Origin: Halogeometricum pallidum JCM 14848
GTDB taxonomy: Archaea; Halobacteriota; Halobacteria; Halobacteriales; Haloferacaceae
Assembly: GCF_000337095.1 (NCBI RefSeq)
Contig: NZ_AOIV01000037.1
Location: 52,571-103,690 of the forward strand
DNA length: 51,120 bases
Direction: 5' to 3'
Each line of letters starts with the position of its first letter. Within the stretch, counting starts at the first letter, position 1. The position numbers and the translations under genes were made by a program. Shown here piece by piece: positions 50,135 to 51,120 of this stretch. The notes under the pieces are model-generated. The model worked only from the letters and a program-made list of their open reading frames with translations. It did no database searches and had not been told where the DNA came from.

Positions 50135-51120
50135 ATGCGGAGCAGAAGCGCAGTTCGAGATATGGTAGTCGAGTTTGCGCACAGTCCGCTGCTCACATTC
50201 GTGGCGGGCCTCCTGCTGGTCGTACTGTTCTTAGTCGTCTGGGACCTCCCGGCGTTCGTCGGACTGACGTTGGCGGCGTTCTCCGTCGGCCTCATCAACG
50301 CCGCGTTCGTGGCCGATTTCTCGCTGGCCGACGCGGCGACGCGGACGGCGACGGCGTTCGGGAACGGGATGGCCGGCATCGGCATTCCCATCCTGATGGC
50401 CGCCATCATCGGAAAGGCGATGCTCGAGGCCGGGTCCGCACAGCGCATCGTCCGCGGTTTTCAGTCGGCTCTCGGCAAGGACAACAGCGAGTACGCCCTC
50501 TGGGGAAGCAGCACCGTCCTCGCGATTCCCGTCTTCTTCGACAGCGTTCTCTTCCTGCTCGCGCCCCTGGCCCGTTCGATGCGCGCGCGCCGCGGGAAGA
50601 ACTACGCGCTGTACCTCGTCGCCGTCGGTGCCGGCGGTTCCGCGGCGCACGTGTTCATCCCGCCGACGCCCGGTCCGCTGGCCGTCGCCAGCGCAATCGG
50701 CGTCAACCTCGGGATGACGATGCTCGTCGGCGTCGCCGTCGCCATCCCGTCCGCGACGGTCGCCGGACTCGTGTTCGGCCACTGGATAAACAACCGAGTG
50801 GAGATACCCCTCCGGGACGCGATGGGAACGAGCACCGAGGAACTGATGGAGCGCGCGAACCGCTCGGCCGAGAACATCCCGGGCGTGTTCGAGGCGGCGC
50901 TCCCGATACTCCTCGCCGTCGTCCTCGTGGCGTCGAAGACCGTCGTCGACACCTTCGCGTCGGTGTACCCGGTTCTCGGGACGTTCGAGGCCACTGTCGC
51001 GTTCATCGGGAACAAGAACGTCGCGCTGACCATCGCGGCTATCGCGGCGGCGCTGACCTACCTGCGGTGGTCCGAACTGACGCGCTCGCAGTGGGAGGAC
51101 GAACTGACGGAGGCGCTGAA
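50135..51120 (+). CDS. GntP family gluconate/sugar-acid permease (cut by window end)
   Basis: At least 328 residues of a polytopic transporter of the GntP family, which takes up gluconate and related sugar acids. Family motifs are GNGMAGIGIPILMAAIIGKA (about 70-89) and SSTVLAIPVFFDSVLFLLAP. ALYLVAVGAGGSAAHVFIPP then TPGPLAVASAIG is the most conserved GntP stretch. The frame is still open at the window end. ATG 50135 suits leaderless transcription from the TATA-like element at 50109-50125; ATG 50162 is an alternative. Beside XacD it may import xylonate or arabinonate directly, which would bypass the dehydrogenase and lactonase. Confidence 0.88.
   Translation, partial: MRSRSAVRDMVVEFAHSPLLTFVAGLLLVVLFLVVWDLPAFVGLTLAAFSVGLINAAFVADFSLADAATRTATAFGNGMAGIGIPILMAAIIGKAMLEAGSAQRIVRGFQSALGKDNSEYALWGSSTVLAIPVFFDSVLFLLAPLARSMRARRGKNYALYLVAVGAGGSAAHVFIPPTPGPLAVASAIGVNLGMTMLVGVAVAIPSATVAGLVFGHWINNRVEIPLRDAMGTSTEELMERANRSAENIPGVFEAALPILLAVVLVASKTVVDTFASVYPVLGTFEATVAFIGNKNVALTIAAIAAALTYLRWSELTRSQWEDELTEAL

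Noticed and set aside
1-51120. Search for tRNA genes, rRNA genes and CRISPR arrays
   Set aside because: No cloverleaf-type sequence with a GTTCGAATC-like loop and no regularly spaced repeats were found by eye.

Overview
The window looks like chromosome from a haloarchaeon, probably of the Haloferax/Halogeometricum type. G+C is high, with strong G/C preference at third codon positions. Proteins are acidic. Many genes are leaderless, with a TATA element about 27 bases before the start codon, and several exported proteins carry twin-arginine plus lipobox signals. No tRNA, rRNA, CRISPR array or intact transposase was found.

Left part (1-28.7 kb) is mostly housekeeping and small accessory genes. 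A thiE-thiM-thiD thiamine operon is followed by a YihY membrane protein and a PLP lyase/M20 amidohydrolase pair. Next come a DUF7344-type regulator, a cytosolic subtilisin, a YjbQ protein, a rhomboid protease and an aldehyde dehydrogenase. A coupled pair follows: a PAP2 phosphatase and a peptide-type substrate-binding lipoprotein whose domain order appears circularly permuted. An arylsulfotransferase-like/GT-C pair follows. At 21.8-25.2 kb three minus-strand genes include two whose start codons sit directly behind the same iron-box palindrome, TTTAGG-N4-CCTAAA.

Region 28.7-30.0 kb is a non-coding, A+T-rich stretch with inverted repeats. It marks the left edge of a pentose/arabinoside island.

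The island (30.0-51.1 kb) holds GH51, GH2 and GH127 glycosidases without signal peptides and a CUT1-type sugar ABC transporter (binding protein, two permeases, ATPase). It also holds a YesL-like protein, an IclR regulator (XacR-like) and three genes matching the Haloferax oxidative pentose pathway: xylose dehydrogenase XacA, sugar-acid dehydratase XacD and 2-oxoglutarate semialdehyde dehydrogenase XacF. An SDR, a zinc alcohol dehydrogenase and a GntP sugar-acid permease (cut by the window end) complete it. The likely logic is import of arabino- or xylo-oligosaccharides, cleavage in the cytoplasm, then oxidation to 2-oxoglutarate. The other pathway enzymes (lactonase, second dehydratase) are not in this window.

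The window also holds several gene ruins too small for normal annotation. They are a vapC-like PIN tail behind thiD, an nrdB C-terminus, an ATPase TOBE fragment beside the pentose transporter, and an HTH regulator that has lost its 5' end where it meets a ridA-like gene head to head.
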